Counted from the first letter of the stretch, positions 25,601 to 38,799 are shown. The stretch: DNA of 64,000 bases from Aquila chrysaetos chrysaetos (GCF_900496995.4 NC_044030.1:82624017-82688016); one strand, 5' to 3'. Notes: generated from the letters alone by a model not told the origin. Program-made: numbers and translations.

Positions 25601-28600
25601 TCAATGCCAGTTTAACACCTTGATCTTAATTAGATCCTGGTGACATTTTGCAAGCTATTATGTACTTCCCCCCCAAAAATCCCTAAAAATAAACAAACAA
25701 AAAAACCCCCAGATTAATATCTGTTGAAACTATGTGTGAATTCATGTTTCATTCATTTAATTGCTTTGATTGCTTTCGTCAGAAAAGGCTTATCTCTTCA
25801 AGTCAAAATCTCTTATTCTCACATTCTCTAACCCCCAAATTTGTCTAAAATTAAGAAATTATAACAAAAAGAAACACATTGAATTCAACCTCATTTCCCT
25901 CCCCCACCCCAGTTTACCATTTTGGTGGGAAAAAGAGCAAGAAAAGAATTAATAGCTGAATAACCTCAAAGCAAAGCATTCGTATTATTTTGAGAGGTTT
26001 GGCTAGCAGATCAAGAAGTTGATTGCTCACAAAGCTGTAATCCAAACATAGAACACAAATAGTTCATTAAAAACAGATATATTAAAGACAAACTCCCAAG
26101 TTTTTAACTTTTTTACAGTGCATATCCCTATAGAGGTCTAAGTCAGAAAAAAAAAAAAATCAAGTCCTATTTTTCTTCTTGCTACGTCTGAGCTGTAAAA
26201 GGCCTCATATATAAAAAAGTGTGAGGGGAAGACCTATTATGAAATAAGGGATCTGCTTACCCCCCTGCGGCTTCAAATGGACAGCAGATCAGAAGAAAGA
26301 ATCTCAGTTTTGGGCTCTGCACTTGGATGAACTTCAGTTAGGCTGGATTTCCACTGTGAATCAGCTCAAGGGAAGGAGACAACTGGAATTTAGGTTGTAA
26401 CAACCTTACGTTTAGTGTAAGGAAAACACATTTGTACATCTAGGACTGGTCCATGTCTCCTCATACCTGATCTCTCTTTGGATCTGGATCTTGCATACAT
26501 TGTGCTGAAGATTGCTGAGCTCCTGGCTGAGGAATATCTCCTCCCTTCCCTTGAAAGATCCCATATTCTTGTGAGGAGCGTTGCCACAGGTGAAGGCCAC
26601 GTCTGGTGGCCAACCATCCTGACAAAGGACCTGAGAGTAGATCCTGCGACCTGCTAAAGAGACTTTGGGAAAACTGACCCCTAGGAGAAATGATTGAGGA
26701 CCTCTGAAGCAACCCCAGCAAATTCAGCTTTAAGTTTGAGCTTAAGAAAGCCAAGCAGCAAAAAAGGATTGAAATGCACCACTGAGATGCCTGGAGGCCC
26801 TCCGCTGCTAAATCCCCACTTGCTCTTAGCTGGCTCTATTATAGCAGGAAAGGGCTTTTTTGTCTGTTTTTTTCGCTCTTGCCTGTGTCTGCCCAAGAGG
26901 TTTCAAAGCTGTCCTCTCCGATCTGGCGCTCGTTGCGTAGGCTGTGTCAGTGGGTGGCAGAGGTGATGGTGGTGACCTCTCCCGGTCCCTCTGAGCCCTA
27001 TTTTTCTATGACTCCAACACACTCCACACGAGGCTCGGATGGAAACTGCTCAGGAGACAAACTGATGCTGGGAGCAGCTGCTGGCTTATTAAGCGGTTTG
27101 TCACGCCAAAAGCGTGACACCGCAACGCTGGAAGTGGCCCCGGCTGCCAGCAGCCTTTGCAGAGGTGTTGCTTCAGACATCCCCATCTCTAAGAGGACTG
27201 AAACCAGCTTTTTTTTTTTTCCCTGGGCCCTCGTTTTCTCCTGATGAGGCTGTCTGAGGAGCACTTCTTCTGTGCTCCCTTCACACCAAGGACAAGTCTG
27301 TCGCCGCCTGGCTAAAAGCTTTTGGCACTGATTATAACAGGTCACGCTCTTCGCTCCAGAGTTCACTGGTGCAATTGCTTATGTTTTAGCCAGGATGGTG
27401 CCTGACACGTGAATGCCCCAGCTCTCCGCAGCCAAGGCACAAAAAAGAAATCAAGGGAGACTGCTGACGGGTCCCTGACCCTGGAGTTTGCCATCCATGC
27501 TGGACCAAGAGATGGATTTTCCTGAATTGCTGCAAAAACCCCAGCACCACCACCGGTTTATGAGCTTTCTGAAAATCATGAGTTTATTTATTGCTGGAAT
27601 GTGCCTTTGAGAAGGATTTCTACTGCCGGCTGCTGAGTTTGTTAGGGGTTTTTTGGTTTGGGGTTTGTTTGGGTTTTTTTCCATGGCAAAGATTTCCAGT
27701 GTTGCTGGGGAGGTTGTTTCTTGAAAGGATTGTTGTGGTAAGAAATGGCTGTAGCTGGAGTTAGAGCACCTAAAAATAACCATAATAGAAATAAATACCA
27801 TGACTCTAGGCACATGACAAAGTAAACTTAGGATAGAAGATCCAAGCTTTTGACCTTAGATTCCTCTTTTCAGCAAACTCTAAGCACTGACCAAAATCAT
27901 CCCCACGGACTTTGCACGGGACTCCCTGTTGTTTTGTGGGATCCTCACCCTCTCCCCACCAAACTTTCTAAGAACTGAATGCTGTCCCAGCTAGCCAGAC
28001 ATGCCTGTGTTTGAGACATCCTCTCCATCAGGAACCCATATTTGCATACGCTCTGATGAATCAGCACTTCCCTGTTCCTTTGGTCTCAGTGGGAACTGCA
28101 TTAAAACCTTTTCTGTGACGTATCCCCTGGCCCCATCCACATACCTGATTAGACAAGCAGAGAGCACTTCAGGGTCTTTAAGAGACTTCCACTGAATATA
28201 TGAACTAGCCTAAAAGATTTCTGGAAACTGTACAGGCCTTAATATTGAGTTTCATGGGCCAAGTTTTCATCTTTTTGACATATCTGGCCCTCTCCTTAAT
28301 ATCCTTTGCCAAAAATCATTATTCATCTAAAGTACCTTCATCTCCATGAGGCTGTACAATCAATATTGCCAGGTGCTACAGGGGCTAATAGTGGATAATA
28401 GCTTCTGGGACTGTGCTAACGTCCATGAGGTCACTACTGAAATAAGGTCTGATTTGGTATAAACAAGGGCTCTGCCCTGGATTTGCCAGGTTTGTTGAGA
28501 TGAAACGTGTGATGTGCGTGTACAATTGTTTTAAGTGATCTCTGGATCGTATTGATCATGGATCATTTGTCATGTGGGCTTGTTGAAGGCACAAGACACC

Positions 28601-31600
28601 TCCCAGAGACCAAGGAAGCAATGCCACACACATACCCAGATAATAAATCCCATGTGACAACTGCCAACTAAATTAACTCTTCCTATTCTTCTTCATGGCA
28701 ATGATGACAAAAGATGCAAATCTCCAGGGAACCGGCTCTCCACCTTGCCTGACCCATCTGACAATCATAGGACTCAGAAAGTGTCTTACAATAGGTTCTT
28801 CTCAAAAAAAAGCCAACTTGCAACTAAAGGTTGTAAGAAATCGGGCGTGAAAGACTCAAGTGAAAGATTTCATCCGGCAGAGCAAAAATGAAACACGTGC
28901 CCCCTCTTGGAAGAGGCACATCGTGCCTCCTGCCCTCACGAGCACACATAGGTGTCTCTCTGTTGCACACTTAAAACATGAAAAGCTATCACATAAAATG
29001 CTGTATTTTTGTCAGCCATCCCTATACCTTGCAAGCCACTTTATATAGGAAACCAACTTTACACTGCATGAAGCTCCACCCATCCAGATGATGTTGTCAT
29101 TTCCATGGTAACTAAAGTACCTCAAAGGCAAAAGAACAGATGGAGACTGAAGAAAAAAATAATCTAAGGACCAAAAGTGAACATATGTAGTGCAAGAAAA
29201 AATATTAAGCTGTGGGCAGCTATTAGGTTTATTATCACTTGCAAAGGAAGACCTCGATAAACTCAGTCACGGCTCTGCAGTAAGGAGTGGCATAATCAAA
29301 TCAGCTGTATGACAATACCAATTTTACAGCAGCCCATATTCCCTCTCCCTTTCCCTTACCCAAATTTCAAAAAATAATTCTCCTTGCTCCCTTAATGACT
29401 TGTTTTGGTTTAAGGACAACAGCAGCCAAAACAGGCAGAAAGAATGTAGCTGGTCGTATGCTTGACTGCCCATTGCATGTCTTCAAGATCAAAGTCTCCG
29501 GGAGGGAGCGAGGAGTACGTGGTTGTCCCTGCCCAACACAGCCTGCAGGAGCCAGGGAAGCAAAACTGCACGTATACAACCTGTAGCCCACTACATCTTG
29601 CTCACGTGTACTCTGTCTGGCTCCCCTACTTTGGATTTACGTGCGCCGTTATATGAAGGACGTGCTGGCAACTCAGCAGCAATTTGGAACATCTTTAAAA
29701 TTGGGTTAATAGTTATGACACAGTCTTTGCTTGACTTCCTCTGGAATTAGTCCATCTTTGTGGATTGCTGTCAATCAGAAGGGAAACTTGCAATTTACAT
29801 AGGACAATTTGTTCTGTGTCAGCTTTCTAAGACTCTGAGCAAGGCAAGTGTAATTTGGGAACAGGAGCTGTGATGGAGAGAAAAAAAAAAGAAAAAAATC
29901 TTATATTTTTAGCTTGCTCTCACTAGAAGTTTTCTGCTCTATATTATATAATTTATTTGAGATGCAAAGTTTCGTCAAAGTGAAAAAAGTTCAAAATGTA
30001 TCCTGCTACCTAAAATCACAGCTTAAGCTGGACAGAGCTGGCGTAAACTTCGGAGTGGGGAAAACTCGTCTGTGAGCTGGGCAAGAAGAGTCTAGGCTGT
30101 GAGAAACATGAATTCAAGCCCTCCTGCCCAAGGTTCCCATTGCAACCCAATGTAAATAATTTTCTTTTTTTTATGTCTCACCTCTTTGTCTGTAAAATAG
30201 GAGCACTGGAGTCCCCTCAAGTCCTGCAGAGTGTGAGTATAAATGTTTTTCTATGAGACCATGAGCTGCTCAGATCCTGTTATAATCAAGGTAGCTGCAT
30301 CCTGTTCCCAAACAAATTTTTATTGTCAGTGACTTTTTACCGCCCGTGCTGTTAGTCTGCATTTCACTCCTAATGAACAACGGGACTGCACGAGTCTCTC
30401 TCAATCACACACGCTGCTGCATGAGCACAGTGTTGTGCAGCTGGAGGAAGAAACGCTTTGTCAGTTAATATTTTAAAGCATAACTACAAAAAAAAAAAAA
30501 GGAGAGAAAAAGAACCATAAAACCGTATTTGTGTATTAAATTCTACGGACACGAGCAATGCTTTTGGTGCTGATGATTTCTTTCTGCCTTTCCTCTCATT
30601 TCTTTTCCAAAATCTACATACCGAGCTGCAAATCTTGACCCTTTTAATTCCCTCCCCAGCCCTAAGCGCTGCCAGGAGCCGTTGCAGACGGACGCACGGA
30701 CATCCATCCGCGCTGACAGCCAGGTGTGGGACCTGCCGGCAGAGGGCAATGCTTCATGGCTCTTCAACCAAACCCACCCAAAACTTCAAAAATTAAACCA
30801 GGTTGGTGGGGAAAAGGGCAAGAAAAAGATGCTGTGGGGCAAAAGGCAAGGGAAACTGAGCAAAAACTCACCCACGTAGTTTTGAGGGTTTTTTTTTTCC
30901 AAATTTAACTCGCTGGTAGAGAAATTCTGCGGTAAGAAAACATTGATAAATGACCGAGGTGTGAATTAAAAAGTTGCGCTGTACATTCCCCGGAGCACAG
31001 GGAATCAATCAGCTGTCGGTTTTGCAGACCTAGCGTTTCTTGCCTGGTTTTTCCCTCGGGATGGGGAGGGAGGGTCGCTCGGACTGACGCCTGGTGCCGC
31101 TCCCTGTGACTCGGGGCATCTCTGCACCACTCGATGCCAAGGCTGGCTGTCACCATGGGGGTGTCAGGGAATGACAATGAACAGACAAAAGGGAGAAAAG
31201 GCAGAATTAAGTATCCCGATGCTCTGCTGTAGACCTGGCACTGATAAATATAATATTGGGTGTGCTACTGTTTACCATGGTAGAGGCCTAAGTGTCCCAC
31301 AAGGACATTGACCAACCTGGTGCCATCAACTGCCTGGCTGGGAAGGGTGCTGTCCCTTAGATGAGACCCAACACAGATGACAGAGGTTTAATACGAGCAG
31401 TGATTCTTACTGAATATTGCACCCAGAATGGTGGGGTCTCATTCTCGCCGTGCATGGGCTGGCAGAGGTTCATTCACACACACAATGCCAAACACCCCGA
31501 AGTATGTTTGTAAACTATTACTAAGGGAGAGCTTTGTGCTGAAATGCGATACACCTTGTTCCTCATGTTTCCATCTTCAAAAGTTTCAGGTGTCCCACAA

Positions 31601-32309
31601 CATTGATAAATAATTTAAGCATATAAGCATCCATGTGTCAAGTTTTGCAAAGCCCTGGGAGGAAAGGAACAGCTAAGTTGATTTACCTTTTAGATAAAGA
31701 AGGTGCATAGATACTGAGAACTGGATATTCTCCATATGGATATTATCCATGGATGGATATCCACATGGATATTATCCATTGCAATCTGAAGGATTTTGCA
31801 CATTACTAATAGCATGTAAGCATGCTCATTTTTTTGCCTCCAAATAATTTCTGAGGCCAACCTCAGCTCACCTGTGAAATGCACCCTCTGGCTGCTGACG
31901 TTATCTCACGGTCTGTGTTTCTTACTGTGTGACTGACCCAGTGAAATTATACAGAGCAAAGGAGGAAGACATCTTCATATTCTCTGAAGGTTCTTGGTGT
32001 GGGTTTTTTAGGTGGAGGGAGAGGGAAGTACACTTCATATTTTAATAAAGCCAGGGCCATTCTGTGTTTTCTCATAAGAAATAAAAATTGATACCCTCTC
32101 CATGGGACTGAGAACATACTTAGACAAGAGAAATCAAGTATTTCTGATCCAATTAATGTTATCTGTGCCTAACACAGCAGCCCAATAAAATACAATGGCA
32201 GACCCATCTCTATGGCACCTTTCATGAGAACTGCAGGACTGCACTGCGTACACGTTGCTGTCAGCCAAAGTTCAAGAGACATTTACATGATTCTTCTGCA
32301 AATTCTTTT
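19693..32309. other. Intergenic, no gene seen
   Basis: Unique sequence with a G run near 24,500-24,512 and A/T homopolymers (about 26,147, 27,209 and 30,488). A moderately GC-rich stretch at 26,870-27,330 includes an 8-bp inverted repeat. A 15-bp minisatellite lies at 31,722-31,780. The open frames of 100-130 codons (for example 20,094-20,486 on +) contain no recognisable domain. Confidence 0.6.
31722..31780. repeat. 15-bp minisatellite, four units
   Basis: Units are TGGATATTCTCCATA, TGGATATTATCCATG, GATGGATATCCACA and TGGATATTATCCATT. Each unit is itself partly palindromic (TGGATA...TATCCA), so the tract can fold in several registers. Confidence 0.85.
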
Positions 32310-33430
32310 TCAAAGATTGCCAAGCCAGAAAGGACCATCTAGGCCACCTAGTCTGTCTCCAGCCTGTCAAGGTCTTCAGTGCTTCAGCCTGGCTTAGGCT
32401 AAAGGCTAGTTTTATTTTATTCAGTTAAACCTTGTTTCCAGAGAGGAATCCCAGGCCAAAACCAGAATTGCACTAGGGTGATATAACAGCTAGCCCCAAA
32501 GTGGACCCCAAAGCTTTAAGTGAGGTCTTTCAATTACAATATGTGGACAGAGTTAGAAATTAGTTGGATTTACAGTGGATAGGGGTCACTTAAACTGTTA
32601 TGTAGGAAATGCTGAAGGGAGGAATGGTCCCAGGCCTGCTCCTTTGAGAAATTAGGTACCTAACTCCAGTCCCTTGGTACCATGTAATTTCCTTGCCTAC
32701 AAGGCATTTTTCCCCGGGAATCAAATCTATTTCTGATCGCTAAACATAATTCTTCAATGCTTTGCCCTGCAAATCATTTTCTCCAGCCCTCAATCATTTT
32801 TTGTGGCTCCTTTCTGTACCCTCTCCAATTTTGTCACCATCTGTTTTAAAATGTGGCTGTCAGACCCATAAACAGCCTCTCGAGTTCAACCTTACCAGTA
32901 CCATACACCGCAAGTCACCTGGCTGCAGAGCCAAGGATCACATCAGCACTTTCAGATTTGAGGGTCCAACTCAAAGCCGGCACTGCGGTGCTTGTCCAGG
33001 TTTTTGTCTGTGTGTGTAAGAAGCACCTTATTGCAACTAGCATCTTATTGGATTAAAATGCATTTTGTTTGCCCAAGCCAGGTGGTGCAGTTTGTTACGT
33101 CAGGCTGCCCTGGACTCTCGTTCTTTGCTATTTCACCGACCATAATGTCATCTACAAATGTCATCAGGAGTACTTTTATATTTACTTCCAGATCACTGAT
33201 GAATAGCATAAGGGAAAACTCCAGTAACACTCCTCTTTGACAATAATTCTGCACTGACAATTACTTTCAGAGATCTGTCAGTTAGGCAGTTCTTAACTCA
33301 TTTCATGTCTGCTCTTGTCCTGAACCCAATTACTTTTGCTTGGCTAAAACATATCTTCTAGAAAGTCATCCAGTCTCCAACCTCAAAATGTCATGAAATG
33401 GTGATTTTTACCAATCCTCCTATTAAGTTT
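32310..33430 (-). mobile_element. Ancient CR1/L3-type LINE relic, 3' region
   Basis: The + strand starts with GCCAAGCCAGAAAGGACCAT and CTAGGCCACCTAGTCTG, a decayed form of the reverse-complemented 3' end of old amniote CR1 elements. About 800 bp further on it shows ATGTCATCTACAAATGTCAT, TACTTCCAGATCACTGATGA, ATAGCATAAG, CACTGACAATTACTTTCAGA and GATCTGTCAGTTAGGCAGTT. This order is what I recall for the long 3' UTR of these elements in turtles, crocodilians and birds. The inner part (about 32,400-32,700) is too decayed to be sure. There is no coding capacity. Boundaries are approximate. Confidence 0.68.
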
Positions 33431-36400
33431 CTGGAATGATTAATCACTATGAACCACGTACATCTTCATTGCAATGTGATCTTTTCTCTGAATTCAACTG
33501 CTAGTTATCAATTCCTTTTATGACTTTCCTAGCTAGATTAAACAATTCTTTATACTTGGAATTCCCAAGCAGATCCAGTATTTCCATTCACTCCCTATCC
33601 TAAATTATGTAGCTTTAAATTACCTCCTGCCGGTCCTGTGCTTCATTGACTGATGTTATGTTTCTGCCAATGTGTTGTGCTTCTTATTCAGGTTACTGCT
33701 TCTGTATTAGTTTATAAAGCCTTAAATATATATAAGTGTGTATATTCAAGGCTATATATACATATATATGCAAAATTGTAATCAGTATGAAAATTGTGAT
33801 TGAAATCCACGCCATCGTAGATCAACAATGCACATGAGAATCCAGGGTAGGTTTTGATGCTTATTAGTAATTAGTTTCTTTGAAGTTATTTATGAGGGAA
33901 AGAATTTTGCGCTCTTACGAGATCAGAGTTACTTGTTTGCTCAAGGAAAGACTGCGAAATATAACCACAACTGTAAGAGCGGTAACAAAACTGATGGATG
34001 TTGAAAGAGCTACAGGAACATTCAAAGGTTTTCGGAAGGACTCACATGTCTGAGCAGCCTGAGCAAAGGGCAGGTCCTGGTCTTCTGCTGGTGTGTCAGC
34101 AAGCGCGGCATCATTGAGCCCTACAACTTTTGTGTGCTGCCTGATTACAGAGAAATGTTTAGTCACTGGCTCTGTAGGGGGAAGAAAGCTGCGGAAAGAT
34201 CTGATAGATAAGAAAGTCTGAACTTGAACCTGAGCCACCCATGTGGTCATCTCCCACGCTGTAATACAATGTTGCTAAGCTACCAAGGTTTTCTTCTAAT
34301 TGTCCTGGTTGAGAAATTGGAGACAAAATCTTTTTCTTTTGGTTTTGGACAGTAGTTAGCATGGCATAGCCTTTGTCAATATCAAGAAGATGCTGAGATA
34401 GGGATAACAGTTATCCAAATAACATATGAGAGAAATGGTTGGGGATGCTGGGGGTATAAATATCCTAAACCCACGGAGAATCAACCAAAAGATGGGGTTT
34501 ATGTCTTCTAAAATTAGTTTTGCACTTGGTTTCCAATCCCTTGGCCCTGAATTTTGATTCTTGCCCGCCATTGTTCACAAAACAATGTTGAAACTTGATA
34601 GCACATGTCTGAGGGATTTACAAAACAAAAGGGCAACTTTAAAAATCACTGTTATTTCTATTTTGGGGCCAATTGTTCAAACACTTGGATTTCCAGTTCT
34701 TGAGCAAAAATTGAGAGGATTGAAACGAATTCACATTTCCCCCCTGTTTTCAACTGTCCTGGAATATAATTGCTCATCACTTACGTTGTAGTGGGATACA
34801 ATTACTTGCTAATTATGTCTAAGAGTTTATGTGTGTGTATATAGATAAACAGATAGATGATAGATAGTTAGATAGATAGATGAGATAGATAGATAGATAT
34901 CGTCTATTTAAAGCTGAGGAGTGTGTGCTAGACAGCTGAGAAACTAAAACCCGTAAGAAAACTGATCTGATTTAAGCAATTAAAACAATTGCAAATGGTT
35001 ATTTTTAATGATTTGTTTGTATTTTTGAATCATATAAAGTGCTACCAGTATTTTACTAGGAGCCTTGCAAGACACATATTTTCTTTCACATTAACTTACA
35101 AATCACCCCATAATTCTGCATAATACTAGTTCATACCTTGAACCTAGAAAGTCTTATATGCATATTTAACTCAATATGCTATTTATATAAAAATAACAGG
35201 CTCATGGCCTTCATTATAAAACATCTGCCTGTCTCATGCAGTCAAGGTTATGTACAGGTTGTTAGACACAAATAGGAAACTCGTCTCAGGTCTGCTGCAG
35301 GAACCAAAGCAACTTTATGAATGCCATAGTAGTTTTTTAAGTGAAAAGAACAAAGAGAAGGAAATTTCCTTTTTCAGATTATCCACTTACATTGTACGAA
35401 CTCCCTGACACACAGCAGAGTCAGAGGGAGGAGATTTTTTAAAAACAGAAAAAAGTTCTAGATCTAGAGGACACAACCATAGGTAAGAAAACCTTTGATG
35501 TCAAACCTGATCCACAATGATTTATGCACACACGTCCTACAAGGTGACCACTCAAAGGAATGGGTCTTTTTCTGCTTATTAAATTTATCCTGATGGGTCT
35601 TTTCAGAGTTTGAGTTTACAGGTAACCAGGTGTGACTTTTTTTTTTTTCCAGTTATACATAAGACAGGCCTAAAAATAACTTTGGGTTAATCAAAAACTT
35701 CCTTTAGCAGTTTTGAGGCTTTTTTATTATTATAATTTTAGACTTCCCCATGTTTTCAAAGTGAGCATTAAATAAGCCATTATCTTGATTACTTCCCAAA
35801 GTGAACTTCTCAGTTTGAAATTATTTAAGTGGGGCTGCTTAAATACATTTCTATATGTACGTGTACACTCTCCAGAAGAAAAGAAATACAAGATAAAAAG
35901 AGCAAAGGCTCACAAAATGCTTTTTATCCCAAACTTATTAAATATAAACAAAACACTATTTTCTAAAAAAAAGGAAAATCAAAAGTGATTTTTTTCTTTT
36001 TTTTTTTTTTTTTAATATTTTGGTCCATAATTTGGTTTCCTGTGTTAATCCAATCAAATCAATTATTTCATAACCATGTGTTGGCTTATTCCAAGGAGGA
36101 AGACGATGGTCAATGGAGCTCTTCGACGCACAGAGTTTACCTGCCAAAAGTTTTGAAAACCAAAATTCTTCCCAGGAAAATGTCACTGGCAGCTCTGCCA
36201 AGAAATGCTGAAACTATTTCTTTTTGTTTCATTCGGATGCAAAATGACAAAACGTAGCTCCAGTTGGGTGATTTAATTTAAACAAACAAGCCTCCCTTCC
36301 ACGTCAAAGCGCTGATTCGAAATGACAATTCCTGTTTGGTTTCAATCAGAAATGTCAACATTTTCAGTGTGACATTTCCTATTCAAAAGTTTTTGAGTTG

Positions 36401-37330
36401 CATATTTGTTTGGGATGGAGGTGGGGTTGATCTGTTGGCCATCGGTTTTTTGTGTATTTTATTGATTTGTTTATTTGTTTTCTCCTATTGGTGGAGAGAA
36501 GCGGGAGGAAAGGACCGTAAGAAAAGAATGATGGGCACAACCTGTTGCCTCTACCCAAGCTCATCGGTTTGGGATTTGTAGGTATCACATCAGAGGTCAG
36601 TCACATGGAGAGATCCAAAGGGAAACAATGGCTTGGTGTGGTTTTTATCCAGGAGCTTTTCCCAGAAAGCACGAGGAAACACGGTGGGGCTGAGGGCATA
36701 TACTCGCCCTTGGAGTTGAGTCTGCTGAGAGTTGCTGAGGGCTACGTTGGCATCTTGCGGGCCACGCAAAGCTCTCCTACCCAACTGGTGTTAGCTTGGG
36801 ACCTGTGTCGTAGATCTGTCGCTACACATTTAAGGGATCGCGGCGTATGAATAAGCCTCCGTGGCTGGTGGGGATCAACCCAGGTAGTGCTTGCATCAGT
36901 TGAACCCTGAATTCAGGTGACTCGGATGATGGCCTGCGGTTGTGATTTGTCCCAGAGCGATGGGGAGAAACCTGGTGTACTTTGAGCCTCCTGCAGCACT
37001 CTGGGATAGGGATCCCTGTGGCACCATCTCTGCAAGGGACCAAACATGCAAAGGTACCTGGGAGGGGTAATCCCTACTCCCCCCTGATGTTACCTTCACC
37101 TGTAAGTCCACTTCCACAGTTCCATCCCACAAACCCTCCCTTTTCTGGGGGTTCCTCCTCATCATTCAAGCAAGCCAACAATTTACTCCTGTGAGTAAAC
37201 CTTCGCCAAACTGGCAACGTAAACGGCAGCGTCATCAAGACCGCTGGCAGAACAGGGAAAGAAAAAGGATTTGGATTTTGCACGGTTCTACTGTCCCGGG
37301 GCTGAATTTGTGCTGGATTTTGGGCATTGT
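33431..37330. other. Intergenic, proximal flank of SETBP1
   Basis: AT-rich sequence with a TA-rich tract at about 33,726-33,770, a GATA-type microsatellite (listed separately) and a T run at about 35,999-36,013. No gene was recognised. GC content rises from about 36,500 toward the promoter. Confidence 0.6.
34829..34900. repeat. (GATA)n microsatellite with GT/TA lead-in
   Basis: TATGTGTGTGTATATAGATA followed by imperfect GATA units (AGATAGATGATAGATAG, GATAGATAGATGAGATAGAT) up to 34,900. Confidence 0.92.
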
Positions 37331-37717
37331 TACTGCTTCACACTGAAAGGGGGGGGGGGGGCAGGGGGCTTTAATCCTTCACACAGGTGTTGGGAGTCCT
37401 CGCTTGTCTCCCCCAGCCCCGGAGAGGGATTCCTCACCTCGGGTCTGAAGAGCAGTCCCTGGACCCCCAAAATCTCCCGTATAGGTCATGAGCCGGCAGG
37501 GGCTGCGCTGTGAAAAGGATGGGGGGGGGGGGGGGGGCTTAAAGGGGGGGGCGTGGGAGAGATTAGAGTAGGATAAATACCACTAACCTGAGTCTCACCT
37601 TCTCTGCCTTTTCTCCCCTGCCCCCATCACTGCTGCTGTTGTGTCAGGTAGTGGCACTGTTGAGTACATTAACCCAGGGCTGAGCATTGCAGCCACACCG
37701 AGTGTGTGTCTGTGTCT

Positions 37718-37720
<3 letters not shown>

Positions 37721-37754
<34 letters not shown>
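37721..37754. repeat. (TG)17 microsatellite
   Basis: 34 nt of uninterrupted TG, preceded by GTGTGTGTCTGTGTCTCTC. It lies directly upstream of a 23-C run and is Z-DNA-prone. Confidence 0.95.
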
Positions 37755-37755
<1 letters not shown>

Positions 37756-37773
37756 CCGATCATTACCATTTAT

Positions 37774-37796
37774 CCCCCCCCCCCCCCCCCCCCCCC
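37774..37796. repeat. Poly-C run (23 nt)
   Basis: Uninterrupted C homopolymer in the putative promoter, followed by G and CCCC. The exact length may be uncertain. Confidence 0.95.
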
Positions 37797-37905
37797 GCCC
37801 CAGTGCTGCAGGACTCCGAGAGAAACAGAGGAAAGAGAGAGACGGAGCCATCAGCCCCCAGATCTGCTTAAACAAATCGCCGCCCCTTGCAGGGAGGGAA
37901 AGGGA

Positions 37906-37928
37906 GGGGGGGGGGGGGGGGGGGGGGG
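37906..37928. repeat. Poly-G run (23 nt)
   Basis: Uninterrupted G homopolymer on the + strand, preceded by AGGGAGGGAAAGGGAG. It is strongly G-quadruplex-prone. Confidence 0.95.
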
Positions 37929-38097
37929 ACCAGACCAAAAGACAAAATAAAGGACAGAGAAAGGAAAATCCAGCGGGGAGCAAAAAAAGCAGACGCCCCC
38001 CTTACCGAGACTGTACTCTCAGCGAGGAGGAGGGGGGGGGCTGTGTGTGTCTCTGTGTGTGTGAGCATCGATCCCGTGCCCGTTAGGCAAAGGGGGT

Positions 38098-38100
<3 letters not shown>

Positions 38101-38130
<30 letters not shown>
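38101..38130. repeat. Poly-T run (30 nt)
   Basis: Uninterrupted T homopolymer. Others follow at 38,280-38,306 (27 T) and 38,346-38,368 (23 T) within 270 bp. They sit between CpG-rich segments and have no attached retroelement body, so they are not LINE or SINE tails. Confidence 0.95.
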
Positions 38131-38132
<2 letters not shown>

Positions 38133-38799
38133 CCCCCCGCCTCCCCTTTGCCCTCCCCCGGGGAGCGGGCGGGCGCAGCCCCGCAGCCCGCCGGAGCTCC
38201 GGCACCAGTACGGGCCCGCTCCGGAGAGAACGAGAGAGCCGGAATAAAAGGAAAAAGCTTCCTCGCCGCCAAAGCAGCCTTTTTTTTTTTTTTTTTTTTT
38301 TTTTTTCCCTCGTCGTCGCGGGGTTTTGCTCTTTCTTTCTTTTTCTTTTTTTTTTTTTTTTTTTTTTTAAAAAAAACCCAACTCCTCGCCGGGAAAAGCA
38401 AAACCGAAAACGCTTCCTCCCCTCGCCCCCCTTCAAAAGGCCCCCAAACAACCACCAACAACAAACAGAAAGCAAAAAAAAAGCCCCCCCCTCCAAAAAA
38501 AAAAAAAAAGAAGGAAAAGAAAAGAAAAAGCGAGAGAGCCAGAAAGCCAGAGACAAGCTCCATCGATTTCAAATCCAGGATTTTATCCAGTGCATTGATT
38601 TTTTTTCTTTTTTTTTTCTCTCCCCCTTTTTTTTTCCTCCTTCCCCCCCCCTCCTCCATTCCTTCACCCCCCCCTCCTTCTCCTCCTTCCCACCCCCCCT
38701 TTTCCTTTTCATTTTATTTTGGATCCTGCTAAAATTAGCCGGGACTGCTCTGGGTGTTGCGTGTTAATTTGATTTACTCCGGGATTCCGGCTTCCAAGA

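Larger units (their letters stand above)
37500..38275 (+). promoter_or_regulatory. Putative SETBP1 promoter region, GC-rich and homopolymer-rich
   Basis: The + strand carries a (TG)17 run at 37,721-37,754, a 23-C run at 37,774-37,796, a 23-G run at 37,906-37,928 and a 30-T run at 38,101-38,130. After these comes a CpG-dense segment at about 38,150-38,240 with a GC box (GCGGGCGGGC, about 38,165-38,174). I see no convincing TATA box; AATAAAAG near 38,243 is at best a weak variant. A TATA-less CpG-type promoter is the expectation for this broadly expressed gene. The role is inferred from position and composition only. Confidence 0.5.

Noticed and set aside
30160..30215. MIR-like words (TTTGTCTGTAAAATAGGAGC)
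   Set aside because: Only one short landmark matches, with the flanking order missing, so I do not call a SINE here; 51,170-51,215 is the same case.
37887..38767. Very long open frames (157-281 codons) on both strands
   Set aside because: They consist of poly-Phe, poly-Lys, poly-Gly and poly-Pro runs from homopolymers in the promoter and exon-1 region. Overlapping frames on both strands are open for the same reason, so none is credible as a gene.
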